A DNA stretch of 64,000 nucleotides from Amia ocellicauda (lineage: Eukaryota > Chordata > Actinopteri > Amiiformes > Amiidae), in contig NW_027102660.1 in assembly GCF_036373705.1 (NCBI RefSeq), positions 908,358-972,357 of the forward strand. The letters are read 5' to 3'. A program made the position numbers and the translations under genes. Each line of letters starts with the position of its first letter. The stretch's first letter is position 1. The notes below the pieces were generated by a model. That model had not been told where the DNA came from, ran no database searches, and saw only the letters and a program-made list of their open reading frames with translations. Shown here piece by piece: positions 32,411 through 44,552 of this stretch.

Positions 32411-32968
32411 ATGAACACCAGAGAGCTCAACCACATCATGAATGCCCTGGCCAGCTCACGGAAACTGTTTCAAGGAGTCTACACCTGCGATCAGCTGCCT
32501 AAATTTAAGATCAAGAATTTACCTGCAATGTACATAATCAACACACACCCTAAAAATATGCCCGGAGAACATTGGCTGGCTATTTATCTAAGGGAGGACC
32601 ACCGTGGTGAATTTTTTGATTCCTATGCAAACCCCCCGGATTTCAGACCTTTCCCTCGGAAGATCAATAACTTTCTGCTCAACAACTGTCAAGAAACCAT
32701 TTACAGCGGTCGTCAAGTACAAAGTCTTCAGACCTTCACTTGTGGTCAACACTGTGTGTTTTTCTTATATCATAGATCTAAAGGAAGGTCATACCCCGAT
32801 ATTATGGCCTTGTACAGTGAGGATTTAGGCCAAAATGATAAAAAAGTGGCAGAGTTTGTCAGGACACTGTGGACCCCCCCTTATAACACAATGACTTACG
32901 ACCCTAGCCAGCCGTGTATACAGATGGGGTGTTCTTGTGAGGATTTTAAAAGATGTCATGCGTGTTAA
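32411..32968 (+). CDS. PRO: Adenain-like cysteine protease, copy 3
   Basis: Intact 185 aa with the active-site set unchanged; small substitutions such as Gly to Ser at residue 15. Confidence 0.92.
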   Translation: MNTRELNHIMNALASSRKLFQGVYTCDQLPKFKIKNLPAMYIINTHPKNMPGEHWLAIYLREDHRGEFFDSYANPPDFRPFPRKINNFLLNNCQETIYSGRQVQSLQTFTCGQHCVFFLYHRSKGRSYPDIMALYSEDLGQNDKKVAEFVRTLWTPPYNTMTYDPSQPCIQMGCSCEDFKRCHAC

Positions 32969-33147
32969 GGTGAAAAAATAATGAAAACAGCCTTTGAATC
33001 ATTAGTTTTGTTTTTATTCAACACAATTCTTATACAAAGCAGGGGTTATGGTATAAATAAATGTACAACATTTGAAAAATAAAAAATAAAAATAAAAAAT
33101 TGTTTGTCGGGTCATTATTTACAGGGGAGACAAATAAAAACATGAGA
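32969..33147. terminator. Convergent poly(A) region, copy 3
   Basis: Plus- and minus-strand AATAAA signals overlap as in copy 1. Confidence 0.5.
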
Positions 33148-33726
33148 TTAATAAGCTTCCCAACAATGGATAGATCCTGAGGATGGTCGCTCAGCATGGT
33201 CAGAGTAATGAGATATCGGAGTCAGATCAGGCTCCACCTCTTTACACAGACGGATTTTTTGTCGCGTTTCCTGGTTAGGAACTGTTGATTGGGGCATGTT
33301 CAGACAGGCCATCGCCTGTAGGAAAGCATTCCAGCCTACAGGTCGGCGACTATCGGGTACCTTATTAGTGCTAGTGACACTCTTCAACAAATCAAACATG
33401 TGTGAACCTTTGATCACCGCAACATCTTTATCAACCGTTCCCCCCGCATCAGCCCCAGAACCATTTTCTTGAGAGGCCATGGTTAAAGTTAAAATGTTTT
33501 GATCTTTTTCACCCTGTCTAACCAGACGGAGGTAGCGCTGTAACGTGTTGGTATACAACTGGGCTTTGGAATACTGATTTAAATCGGCCCTGGCCTGTAT
33601 AGCTTTCATTTCAGAGTCCAGGTTGTTTTCGGCCGTTTGTCTAATGGGCTCTGGCCCGACAACATTTTTTCTCAGTTTCTCAAGCTGCTCCTGAGGGATC
33701 AAAAACATTTTCTGAGCATATTCCAT
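33148..33726 (-). pseudogene. Conserved late protein (MEYAQ family), copy 3 (in-frame deletion)
   Basis: 192 aa with the natural C-terminus (...HCWEAY). An in-frame deletion of about 170 nt removes the linker and the WNEQGEF segment, so the frame is open but the C-terminal domain is incomplete. Confidence 0.72.
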
Positions 33727-33728
33727 TA

Positions 33729-34064
33729 TTAACCCACTCTGGAAGCTAGAAGACTGGTTAGGAAAGGCACGGCTATGCTCAACAGCGGTCCTATAAAACC
33801 CCCGGTTTGATTAATCTTCTTTCTTTTTCTTTTAATAGAATACTTCTTATTAGCGATGATCTTGATAACCGCTTTTTGTTTTTTGAGTTTAGAATGTTGA
33901 GAAGGGGTTAGGGGTATATTACCGCGTAAGATGTTAAAAGCTATTTCACACAGGGTCTCGATCAAATCCGAGGGGGCCCCTGCCAGCACAGCTTTCCTAT
34001 GGCGCGGGCTCCTCTCAAATAACATTTGCAAAAGCGGCAGATTTCTTTTAATCCGAACAGACAT
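33729..34064 (-). CDS. Small basic protein with C-terminal hydrophobic tail, copy 3
   Basis: Intact 111 aa; one Gly to Arg change at residue 18. Confidence 0.8.
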   Translation of the reverse strand: MSVRIKRNLPLLQMLFERSPRHRKAVLAGAPSDLIETLCEIAFNILRGNIPLTPSQHSKLKKQKAVIKIIANKKYSIKRKRKKINQTGGFIGPLLSIAVPFLTSLLASRVG

Positions 34065-34070
34065 TCTTAT

Positions 34071-34742
34071 TTATTTCCTTTTCTTTAGCACATAGACTGC
34101 CGGCCAATCGTGCGGGCACAAACCTGTTCTTAGGGGAAAGTCTTCTGGGGTTTGTGCATTTAATTCCGCAATCAAGTACCCGTAGGGTTTTTTGGTGGCA
34201 TCCTCAAATGCCTCCAAAAAGAACTTGGTCTGGTTAGGGTACATTTGACGAGCCAAGACGGTGACCTGTAGTTTATCTCTGGGGTTTTTAAAAAGAATTA
34301 TATAATTGGCATATAAATTAATAGTGCGGCTTTTTTTACCTTGAAAAAATAGATTTTGAACTAAATAAATAATACTTAAATTCCTATGATGAGTGTACTT
34401 TGTGAAAGCTTTTTCCACTTCACTGTTGTCACCGGCCTGCTCCATCAGGTCATCAAGGATCACTAGGTTAGTATTACCGGGCGGGAACAAGTCATCGTCA
34501 CACAACGAGGCGGGGAGACCTTGCACAAATTTCAGATTATTTTTTTTCGAAGCCAAATCATCGTAGAGAGGTTGCCAGCAAGAGAAACACCACACTATGT
34601 TGTCAAGAGCTTGGGACACGGTTGCGTCCACATCTTCTATGATGTTCTTTATAAGATAGCTCTTCCCCGAATTGGAGGGACCGGCTATAATACAGGAGAA
34701 AGGGTGTTGAAGTCTGTTTTCAAAACCACCGCTAATATCCAT
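34071..34742 (-). CDS. ATP: FtsK/HerA-type packaging ATPase, copy 3
   Basis: Intact 223 aa, Walker motifs unchanged. Several private substitutions near the C-terminus (such as Pro to His in GLCPHDW) suggest relaxed selection. Confidence 0.9.
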   Translation of the reverse strand: MDISGGFENRLQHPFSCIIAGPSNSGKSYLIKNIIEDVDATVSQALDNIVWCFSCWQPLYDDLASKKNNLKFVQGLPASLCDDDLFPPGNTNLVILDDLMEQAGDNSEVEKAFTKYTHHRNLSIIYLVQNLFFQGKKSRTINLYANYIILFKNPRDKLQVTVLARQMYPNQTKFFLEAFEDATKKPYGYLIAELNAQTPEDFPLRTGLCPHDWPAVYVLKKRK

Positions 34743-37700
34743 AAGGCAGAGTGGTATAATCAGTCTTCAACACTCTTTTATTGTACACCACCCTGAACCG
34801 TTTGTTTAGTGATCTATTTTCCAACGTGTACCCCTTTTTATTGCGATAGATCTGATTTCCGGCTGTAATAATCTCACGAGGAGGCGCGTCTTTCTCGGTT
34901 ACAAAACTTTCTACCAGGGTCGTCAGAGACTTGATGTTAATGAGCTTGTTGTTACAATGGTTCAGAGTGAAACCCTTAACTTTCATACAGGTCTTACCCG
35001 CAGCCGTTCTGTATGCGTAAGTCTTAGGACCCCCTGAAACAAACTCCACTATGTGGTCCTGAGGATCTAGTTCGCTCGTTAACTCCCCAAGGTAGTCCCC
35101 GAGGGGAGGGACCCAATCCCCTGGCCTGGTGACAAAGATTACAGAGTCAGTATCATGATAGAGCGTGCGTTCCTGCAACTGATCCATTAAGTTGTACAGT
35201 TCAAGCCGGGCGTAAGCCGTGGTAAAAACCGCTATGAAAACATTAACGTTCCCCTGTTTGGTGGGGAAATCTTTAGGGGCCCTCCACTGGACCTGTGCCA
35301 CGTGGTCATTTAAGAATTGAAAGTGTGATACTGCATGTTGTTTGGAAAACATAAATTCTATGAACAGTTCAGGGGTTTTAATCAAGGTTGTGTTTAGACG
35401 GTAATTTCTTTCCCCAAACTTACCCCACAGACTGTTTAAAATCAGTTTGGACATTTGTCTCTTGGCGGGGTTTACAGTTATGTTCCCCAGCTCTAGACGG
35501 ATCCCTTCCTTTTCAAAATATTGCTAAACGTATCGCTCTTTGGCCGCGGAGTCAACACACCATGAGGGATAGCCCGATGCCTCCTGTTTCCCTTTCAGAT
35601 GGGTCATAATGTAATCAGCAAAAAGAGTATCAGATTTTTCAGAAAAATGCCAAACCTCATACACCTTACCGACTCTGTAACCTTTCTCCACCGCCTTGTC
35701 AAGCTCAATGCTACACCAGACACCCGTCAGCGCTCTCTCTTCATCACTGTGCAGACAAGAGGTAGTTTGATTTTCAGTTTCCACACACGTTCTACACAGA
35801 GGGAACATCAATTTTCCCGAACACCTGTAAGGCAACACGGGTAAGAACAGCTCGCGAGGAGGGTACATGGTGACTTTGATCAAACCAAAGTAATGTCCGA
35901 TTTCGAGAAAGTCACGATAAACAATGGTTGGACGCCCCACCGGGTACATTTTGGTCTTGTTGACATAAGGGTACAGACTGGTGAAATCATAGTAATCTAC
36001 TCTCTCACCCTCCTTTACCTCATAATGTAAACAGAGGGCGTTGGTACGACCCCCAAATAACGCATCCCGGGGCTCAAGACGTTCAGAAAAGTCCAAGGTT
36101 TCCATAAACCGTTGTACCCCCGCATCCTGTTGCTTCAGGGTCGTCCACTCGTGTTCCCAAATCACCAGCACGTTCAAACCATAGGTGTTTTTTAAAGTTT
36201 CAATTCGTTCCTGGAAATCATAGTACATATCACTGCAGAGTTTTTGTGTTACGGGGTTAAAGGTGTTTGGGTCGAAGCACTGAGGACAGCCATGGTAAAT
36301 ACAACCTGCAAACTCATAAGCGGTACGCCGCCCGGACACGTCGCTAAAACCGTCTAAGTAGTAAGGCCCCATTTTGACTTCCCCTTGATTTAAAGCATGT
36401 CTGATGAAGATGTTATCCCGGGCACTCAGGTATTCCAGCCACTGTATGGAGACAGTCGAAAAGTTCTTTTGTCTAGCACGATAGTTGTCAGAAGTGGTGA
36501 CCGCTATAGTGTTTTTCTGCAAGAAATTGGACCGATACATTTTCATGCAGAGAGACGCTATGGTCACACTTTGCAAAGGGTCGAGACCCGATGTGTTGAT
36601 AACCTCGGCGCGGAAACGCACACAGGCTTCTTTAAGGATCACCACATCATTTTTACAATAAGCAGCCATCTCTTCTCGGTCATCAAAAACACCTCCCTTA
36701 ACCGTATTGTACCATTTAAAGAATTCCTCCCTCTCATGAGACATCATAGTATCAACCCCATAATAAGTGGCGGGCAGGTAGGACCCTCGATAATTTTGAG
36801 TGTCCATAGTATTAAAAAAATGGCAGAACCAACCTTTCTTCTGAGCCTCAAAACCCAGAGCCTTAGGCAAAGCGCTCAATTTCATGGGGATGAAATTTAA
36901 CGAGTCTATGTAACGTTAGTTGAAAGCTTCGTCGGTGAAACACATGATCTTGCTACCCTGAGCTATTATTTTTGGGGTCACCCCATTTTCCACCAGATAC
37001 TTCATCAAAATGTAAGAATCATAACCCTTAGCATTGTGGGCAATAAATGTGTAATTGAGGTATTTTGGACCGCGATACCGCGTAAAGAAATCCCTGACAC
37101 AACTCTCACCGCTAGCTGACCACTCACGATCCAACATGTCAATACAGAGTATATAATTAGCAACGTGGACCCCGTTTTCTTGCCGGCATTCAAAAGCAAA
37201 AAAGACATACCGGTTGTGCGGCGGCTCCTTTTTAACCGGCTGAATAAAGCACTGGTGTTCGGACCCCGGGGTTAAATCAGCATTACAGATCCTGCATCTC
37301 GGCTCCAGACATTTGTGTGGTTTAACCTCATGAAAACGGTACTGGAGGCAACACTGCGGGCAATATTTAGTTTGATCACAATAACTCCGTTTTTTAACCC
37401 CCTCAGCAGCGGCCCTCTGTACCTTATGCTCGGAAAAACAGAACGCTGAGAGACAAATCCTTAAGCAATCTTTACATCGGATGGTAGGGGCCAAACCCTT
37501 ACGACATTGCGGATTGAAACAGACGTTACAGTAACCGTCACAGCGGTGCTTAAGCTTATCATTGAAGGCCTTATAACACCAATGACAAACATACGAACAA
37601 CCCAAAAAAGCCGTCAAACTCTTTATTCCAAAGTAATGACTATCACTTAGGAAGAGAAACAGTGTCTGTGTATGGGTTTCAGGATGTGTCTGAAATTTCA

Positions 37701-38088
37701 CAAATACTTCCTTTACCTCACAACGGTACCACACAACAATTTTTAAAGACAACAACTCCTCAAACTTGGTGATGTCTGAAAAGGCAACCATCTGTTGAGA
37801 GTTTAAGCCGGCCCTCTGATGAAGCATTAAAGCTTCTTGCAGAGCTTGGGGTTCAGGCATGTCGGGGGTGAGTAGTTTTATTAAACTGTAAGCAAAACAG
37901 AGCTTATTGTCCCCACTGGAACTCACCACTAATTGCCTGAGCTTGGTCCTAATTATGTCGTTCTTCAAGCATTTCGACAGTCTTCTAAGCGCCCCACCCT
38001 CAGGGTTACGAACCACATTCATTACCAGAGACAGACTTTCATCAGCTATGATGGCTGCGTTACTTTGCAATAACGCTTCGATTTTAGC
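34732..38088 (-). pseudogene. POLB: Protein-primed DNA polymerase B, main part, copy 3
   Basis: The least fragmented polymerase: one frame from 38088 to 34732 broken only by stops at 36916-36918 (shared with copies 1 and 4) and 35524-35526 (private). Polymerase motifs A, B and C are intact. In exonuclease motif I the usual DFE reads AFE (about 37197), replacing the catalytic Asp by Ala; copies 1 and 4 keep Asp. The Cys/His-rich N-terminal region is complete. Confidence 0.92.
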
Positions 38089-38850
38089 CAGACGTCTAAA
38101 TTATCTCCACTCAGCATTACAGATAGGTTGCTAAACAAATCATCCCCTCTGAGTTCTAACTGTACAACATCTCGAGGTCTGACCCTTTCAGCAACCTGTT
38201 CAAGCATTTTCTGCAAGGCCTCGTGTATGTTGACAAATATTTCTGCATAATTGTCACAATTTAAAAGTTCTGCAAAATTAAAACGCTGAATCATTTCAAA
38301 ATTGTTATAGGCCGGTCTATCTATAATCACGGGATCACTGGTACTCTTGGACACATCATCATTTTGAACAAAGCCTTCACCCCCTACATTCTCACAGAGC
38401 ATGTCCTCCACAGCCTTATCAGTCTCAGAACCCTCCACATTCCGAACACCCCCACTGCTGACATCTACAAAACCCCCTTTTTGAGGAGGCTCATTTAAAG
38501 CCTGTAAAAGTCCTTCAAAGATATCCAAGACCCTCCTCTATAGTGATGGCTGCTTCTGCCGCCATCCTGTGTTCTAATTGTCTCAAATCATTTATAAAAG
38601 GGGCAGAATTTGGTTGGGGTAGCTCCTCCAAAGCCTCCACCATTTCAAACAAATCGGGGTGAACTAGGGGGTGAACCTCTATAAGCGCTACCGGTGGGAG
38701 GTGGTTATTTAGATCATTGACCATCTGTAACAGGTCGGGGTTCACCGGTAAGTCTGTTAATTCACATTCTATCGGTGGTAATTGGGGGTTATTTAAATCA
38801 TTTATCATTTGTAATAGTTCCAGGTTCATTGGGACATCAGAGGAGTTCAC
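38046..38850 (-). pseudogene. POLB: Polymerase N-terminal segment, copy 3 (extra frameshift)
   Basis: As in other copies, plus a private 14-nt deletion near 38528 that separates the repeat-bearing part (38515-38850) from the rest (38046-38528). Confidence 0.6.
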
Positions 38851-39012
38851 AACAGGGCCGGGGATGTTCTCTCGGGAAGGTCTTTTTGGGGCCCTAGCTT
38901 GTTCATAATCCTTTAGTTTGTGAGTTCTTTTACCAAGTCAGGACATTTTTTAATTTATTTTTTATTTTTCCAACAACCCACAATAGTAAGGCGTTTTGTG
39001 TCTATTAAAACA

Positions 39013-41054
39013 TTAAATACGGTACAATTCGTTAGTAAGGGTATTAATAAGGGTGTTTTGGCTCTCTATCACCAGGTTTTGCCCCACTAACACAAGTCTT
39101 TGATTTTGTAACAAAGTATGTAGCAACTCATGGCGACTTTCAGGAAGTAGCTCCAGGGGCTGGTGGCCTGGCTCAGCTTCAAAGGATGGTCGCTCCGGTA
39201 AATCTCGGTCGAAGGAGGCAGGGAGCGAGCGTATACTCATGGACGGAGACCAAGAAGGCCTTTGCGGTGACACCCTGGCCAAGCGCGGGGTACTGTTCCG
39301 CGTTTCTGTAGCCAAGAAACGGGTCTGGGGGGACGATGTTGAAACCAGGCCGTCGTTGGGTGGTGTGACCGCCCTGACTGACGGCGACCCCTGAGGTTGT
39401 TGGATGCCTGTATTTGTTCCGCCCGACAATGCGGCGGGCTGAATCTGGGGTGTTGAATTACCCCCAGAAGGCTGTGGCCTGAGTAGATGTTGGGGGGTCT
39501 CCAAGACCACCGTGGGGGATCCTCTCGGTGATCTCACCGGGGAAGATGTTTGATCCCACTTAGACGGGGTAATTGTCCTCAATAGCTCATCCACAGAATG
39601 ACTATCCCAAGAGTCTTGGGAAGAATAAAAATATACATTACATTTACATCTTTAAACGGCGACAGAAATCAAACTTAAAACAACATGTCCAGGACATTCA
39701 AAACCTTTAGCTTTTTTAGACCTTTGAAAATAGCCTTAGACATTCACTACAACGCCTTATTATTTACAGACAATATATTTATTAGGACTTGATAATAAAT
39801 GTAAAACAGAGAAGCCACTGTAAATAAACTGTTTCTTAAATGTTTCTTTAAAAACTGTAATATTGTTAATAAAACACACACACACACAACAACATTTCAT
39901 TTTTAAACGAACCTTCCAAGTGTAAACGCTTCCTGATCCCGGGACTTCCTGTTTCACAAACGTTTTCACGATCTGTTTAAATATTAAATACAATGAACAC
40001 CTTCAAGCCTTTTCCTACAACCACTTTAAAACAGAAGTATAATAGCGGGAGATAAGCCAAACAACTTACTAAACCCTTTCGGACGGCTTTACTTCCTAAC
40101 CAGACGGTACGGCAATCGGTCATTTCTAAACACGTTCCCCAGAAACAAGCCTAGACCTGTCCGGACTTCTAAAGATCTTTCCCAGAACCCCCCGCCCTAC
40201 AGGAAACGGGCACCCATCGCTTAAATATTAGCCCTCAACGGGCAAACAAAGCCCTTTTAAAAACATTAAAGTTTGAAAGATCTTACTTACCTCCACAGAA
40301 TAATCGTTTCTTAAGTTTTTCGGCTGGTTTAGCTTTTTGCACCGCTGTGAAGGTAAGAGACATGTTTAACCTTTAACCACACCGCTTTATAAAAAGCTTT
40401 AACCTCTTACAGGCTGCAGATATATACTCACAGCTATCAGATACCGGGGCTGACGGCCTTTCAGATTCTTGAAAGGTTACGGTTCTCGAAGGTAAAACGA
40501 AACAAGCCCTTGATGTGGAAGGCCTTTCGTTGTCTCGAACCACGTTTCTTAATACTGTTAGACAGGATAATTTTTTAAAATTAACAAAACTGGACTCAAA
40601 CATCTTACAGAAACGTTATACAAACAAACAGGGGTTTAGTTCTTACCCGGTCGGCAGACAGCCTGTCTAGGGACAACCACTTCTCTTGGTCGATCCTCGG
40701 AGACATTAATCACAGGCCTTTCGATAGTTTCTGTGTAATTAAAGAGACCGGCATTAATATGTATTAAAACGTTTTCATAACTCTAATGAGCCGCTTCAAA
40801 ACCACACACACCCATACATAAGAACCCATGAGCGCAAACACAAAAATCTTACCGTTGTTGTTCCAGATGATCTCCTCAGCGTTGGGAATTAACTCCTGTT
40901 GACTGGCTGAAAAATAATTTTACAGAACTTAAAACAGATGTTATAGCCTTATTTACAATACATGCACACAACACGCTCTGAGTCAGTGAAAATAATCTGA
41001 AGACTTACCAAAAAACTCGTTTAAATCGAAGTCGCAGATGTTGTTTCCGGACAC
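39013..41054 (-). pseudogene. Spliced accessory gene, copy 3 (start codon lost)
   Basis: Exons correspond to 41054-41009, 40906-40853, 40730-40647, 40554-40432, 40344-40291 and 39614-39013 (963 nt, same as copy 1). The frame is open through all six exons and every intron is GT-AG, including intron 1, where copies 1, 2 and 4 have GC. The start codon is GTG instead of ATG, which is the only clear defect. Confidence 0.58.
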
Positions 41055-42320
41055 TGTTGATCTTTAGTCTTAAATCGAAAGGTCAGTATGAGTCTGTCGA
41101 GCTGAAGACCAGACCTTCATACTTATACTGATGTCCACATGCCGGATCTTCTTGTAAGGCATTGTTCTGGTCTGGCCTTTGTGCCGCCCTGTTACCAATT
41201 AACATATCAAAACCAACCAATAAAATGACACTGCATCAAATTTCAAATAGAAACCAAGATGGAGACGATCTCTCTCCTCTCTACTCTAAACTTTTATTAG
41301 AACCTTTTGGTCTCTCAAAAAAACATTTTTAAGCATCAAGACCTATAGTCAACAACCACTAAGAATATTTTAGGCCTTTATAAGCGCTAAAAAACAACCT
41401 GAGCCAAGAAAATAACCATAAAGATCTAAAATAACTAGCGCTTTTACAGTGATTTTTTTTTTTTTTTTTTAATAGCGATGCTTTGTTTGGTATTAAACAA
41501 GTCACAAACTACTCAGAACAGAGTTTATCCCCGCAAAAGAGATATTTGGGTTTACTTTACAAAGCTTATGAATTATATAGGTTAAAAGTATTCTGAATGT
41601 TTTGATACCACACGCCATACCTACTGTTGTCTGAGCCCACCCCCGCCCCCCATGGTGTGAGTGATTTAGCCTTGAGTGTTGTGATCTATTTAGCATTGAG
41701 TGATCAGTTGTTTTTATTTTTTAAACGATTCCTTATCATCAGGGATTGAGACTGCTAAAATACCTTAAAAGCATATCCTTATCTTAAGTCTAACTCTTAT
41801 GAGCTTTAAGACCCTAGAATGTATTTAAGTAAAACGACTGAACACATTATGTGAGAGATAAAATATAACCACAGCTTTTTTTTTTTTTTTTTACAAAAAC
41901 AATTAACCTATACACACAAACACCCACACACACACCCTCTTTTTTAATTTTATTTTTAATTAAATTTGAGGGGAGAGACAGAGCCAGATACAGTGTGGAT
42001 AACATAAATACCCTATGCAAAACAGGCATTGATAGGACCTGGGATCATAACAGACAACAGAACTTGTTAATCTTATAAAATGATTGGGCGAGATAGAGAG
42101 AGAGACAGACAGAGACAGTGTGAATATGATAAACGCACTATTCAAAACTGGCATTGTTAAGACCTGGGACCATTACAGACAACAGAACTTGTTGATCTTA
42201 TAACGGTTTAGATTTACTAAACCATTACATGTATATTTAAAAAAGACCCCCAACCACTACAGGAAGAGCCGACCCATTCACACTCTACAGTTGACCAACA
42301 AGAACAACAAGAACAACAGG
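41055..42320. other. Complete right arm of copy 3, no gene seen
   Basis: Includes the TATA/CCAAT promoter of the spliced gene (about 41055-41230 on the minus strand), T-runs at 41453-41471 and 41877-41893, AC- and GA-rich tracts, and a 125-bp-offset direct duplication at about 41975-42200. No convincing ORF or RNA is seen. 41633-42505 is unique to this copy. Confidence 0.55.
41975..42201. repeat. Direct duplication in the right arm of copy 3
   Basis: Two diverged units offset by about 125 bp, each with GACAGTGTG/ATACAGTGTG, GGCATTG..A..ACCTGGGA and CAGACAACAGAACTTGTT. Confidence 0.7.
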
Positions 42321-42505
42321 TTATGGGCGGCCTTGTTGTTCAGGGTTTTATGGGTGTACACTTTCTGACGGATATGACGTAGGAATAATTAAGGATATAA
42401 CTCTACCTAAAATCACGCCCCCCAATTATGACGTAGGAATATTAATAAGCTTAGGGCATACGTCATAACAAAATAGGCCGCGCCCAAAAAACCCTACTAT
42501 CTACT
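42321..42505. repeat. Right terminal inverted repeat, copy 3
   Basis: 185 bp, inverse of 26492-26676 with only a few mismatches; ends CTACT directly before the target-site duplication. CRE-like sites are conserved in inverse order. Confidence 0.93.
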
Positions 42506-42511
42506 CATAAG
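42506..42511. repeat. Target-site duplication, right side of copy 3
   Basis: CATAAG followed by AGTAACAGCAATG, exactly the continuation seen at the uninterrupted target sites. Confidence 0.9.
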
Positions 42512-42736
42512 AGTAACAGCAATGTCGCCGATCCTGCTACGGTCGTATTGTAACAGCAACAACATGTATCGATTTTAAAAGTGTCAGTTCCTGCGCCTCG
42601 CAAAGCTACCCTTCTGTGATCGTTTGTTCTCAAGGTCAGGATTTCTTGCCACTCCGAGGAAGAGAAAACGACATCCAGCCTTGGGGCAGAGAGATGGGGA
42701 CAGGTAACACGGCACTGGCACGCGTGCACCGCGGGT

Positions 42737-42809
42737 TGTTTCCGCCCGGTTTCAAACCAGGGACCTTTCGCGTGTGAGGCAAACGTGATAGCCACTAAAC
42801 TACAGAAAC
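42737..42809 (-). pseudogene. tRNA-Val(CAC) pseudogene
   Basis: Substitutions in the acceptor stem, A box and B box (TTCAAACC instead of TTCGAACC on plus) make function unlikely; anticodon CAC is still visible. Confidence 0.75.
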
Positions 42810-43704
42810 CAACCCGTCCTGGTGTTTCGAATGGCTCCCATCGAAGCCGGCAGGTAAAACGTGCACAGGCGTTTCCCGTGGGCCAGCCTGTGAGATAAAG
42901 GTTTCTATTTTCACTGACCTATTTTGCATTGCTCAAGGGCACATCAGGACACTTTGGAAACTCTTTCAAAGGAAGAACGTCCTGAGCTATGACAAGACTT
43001 ACACTTACCCCAACAAGGTGATGCTCAATGGCTTGTTCAAACAGCTGCTGCTCGTCTTGTGCCACCATCAGACAATCACAGAGCTATTGTGCCTTCTACA
43101 CCTTACGGTAGCAACAAATCTAACTACTGCTTTACTTTAACAATAATAATGACGGCGACTACGACGACAACAAGAACAACAAGAACAACAACAACATCAA
43201 CAAGAACAACAACATCATCATCATCATCATCATTATCATTAGATTTTAATTAAAAGTGGCTACACGAGCGTTAACAATTTCAACCTGTCGACGGACGGAC
43301 GCTCTGAGTGCACCGATTTCGGGACACTTCGATAACTCTTTCAAAGGCAGGACGCCCTGCGCTCAGACAGTGCCTGCACTTAGCCCAACAAGGTGATGCT
43401 GAATGGCTTGTTCAAACGGCTGGTGGTCTTCCGTCACCACCAGACTATCAGAGCTATACTGCGCCTTCAACTACATAAGAGTAACAGCAATGTCGCCGAT
43501 CCTGCTACGGTCGTATTGTAACAGCAACAACATGTATCGATTTTAAAAGTGTCAGTTCCAGCGCCTCGCAAAGCTACCCTTCTGCGATCGTTTGTTCTCA
43601 AGGTCAGGATTTCTTGCCACTCCGAGCAAGAGAAAACGACGGCCAGCCTCGGGGCAGAGAGATGGGGACGGGTAACACAGCACTGGCACGCATGCACCGC
43701 GGGT

Positions 43705-43777
43705 TGTTTCCGCCCGGTTTCGAACCGGGGACCTTTCGCGTGTGAGGCGAACGTGATAGCCACTACACTACGGAAAC
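43705..43777 (-). tRNA. tRNA-Val(CAC)
   Basis: All stems closed and boxes A and B intact; identical to the gene at 10906-10978. Confidence 0.87.
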
Positions 43778-44250
43778 CGACCCGTCCTGGAGTTTCGAAT
43801 GGCTCCCATCGAAGCCGGCTGGTAAAACGCACACAGGCGTTTCCCGTGGGCCAGCCTGTGAGATAAAGGTTTCTATTTTCACTGACCTATTTTGCATTGC
43901 TCAAGGGCACATCAGGACACTTTGGAAACTCTTTCAAAGGAAGAACGCCCTGAGCTATGACAAGACTTACACTTTTCCCAACAAGGTGATGCTCAATGGC
44001 TTGTTCAAACAGTTGCTGCTCGTCTTGTGCCACCATCAGACAATCACAGAGCTATTGTGCCTTCTACACCTTACGGTAGCAACAAATCTAACTACTGCTT
44101 TACTTTAACAATAATAATGACGGCGACTACGACGACAACAAGAACAACAACAACAACAACAACAATATCATCATCATCATCATCATCATCAGATTTTAAT
44201 TAAAAGACCACCAGACTATCAGAGCTATACTGCGCCTTCAACTACATAAG

Positions 44251-44434
44251 AGTAGATAGTAGGGTTTTTTGGGCGCGGCCTATTTGTTATGACGTATGCC
44301 CTAAGCTTATTAATATTCCTACGTCATAATTGGGGGGCGTGATTTTAGGTAGAGTTATTTCCTTAATTATTCCTACGTCATATCCGTCAGAAAGTGTACA
44401 CCCATAAAACCCTGAACATCAAGGCCACCCATAA
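44251..44434. repeat. Left terminal inverted repeat, copy 4
   Basis: 184 bp (one T lost) with the three CRE-like sites at 44290, 44320 and 44374. Confidence 0.88.
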
Positions 44435-44552
44435 ATACCCCCACCCCTCTGAAGGCAACGCCCCGAAACTCTCCTCTCTATTTAAGAACCCGCGCTGCTT
44501 TTAGGCAATACCTCTTTAATTCTCAGCATCAGAAACATCCCGCTTCTTCAAC
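44435..44552 (+). promoter_or_regulatory. Promoter of gene A, copy 4
   Basis: TATA-like TATTTAAG at 44479-44486; start codon 67 bases downstream. With the CRE-like sites of the TIR just upstream, the layout recalls adenoviral early promoters that lie beside an ITR. Confidence 0.55.

Larger units (their letters stand above)
26492..42505. mobile_element. Polinton/adintovirus-like element, copy 3 (both termini)
   Basis: The only complete element: 16,014 bp from TIR to TIR, bounded by CATAAG duplications. It keeps the natural right end (41633-42505) that copies 1, 2 and 4 have lost. Gene order is the same as in the other copies; integrase, capsid, core and polymerase genes are disrupted. Confidence 0.96.
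42512..44250. repeat. tRNA-Val repeat modules between copies 3 and 4
   Basis: Two CAC-type half-modules, microsatellites at about 43160-43246 and 44130-44196, and an uninterrupted target at 43474-43479. The last module is truncated just before copy 4. Confidence 0.75.
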
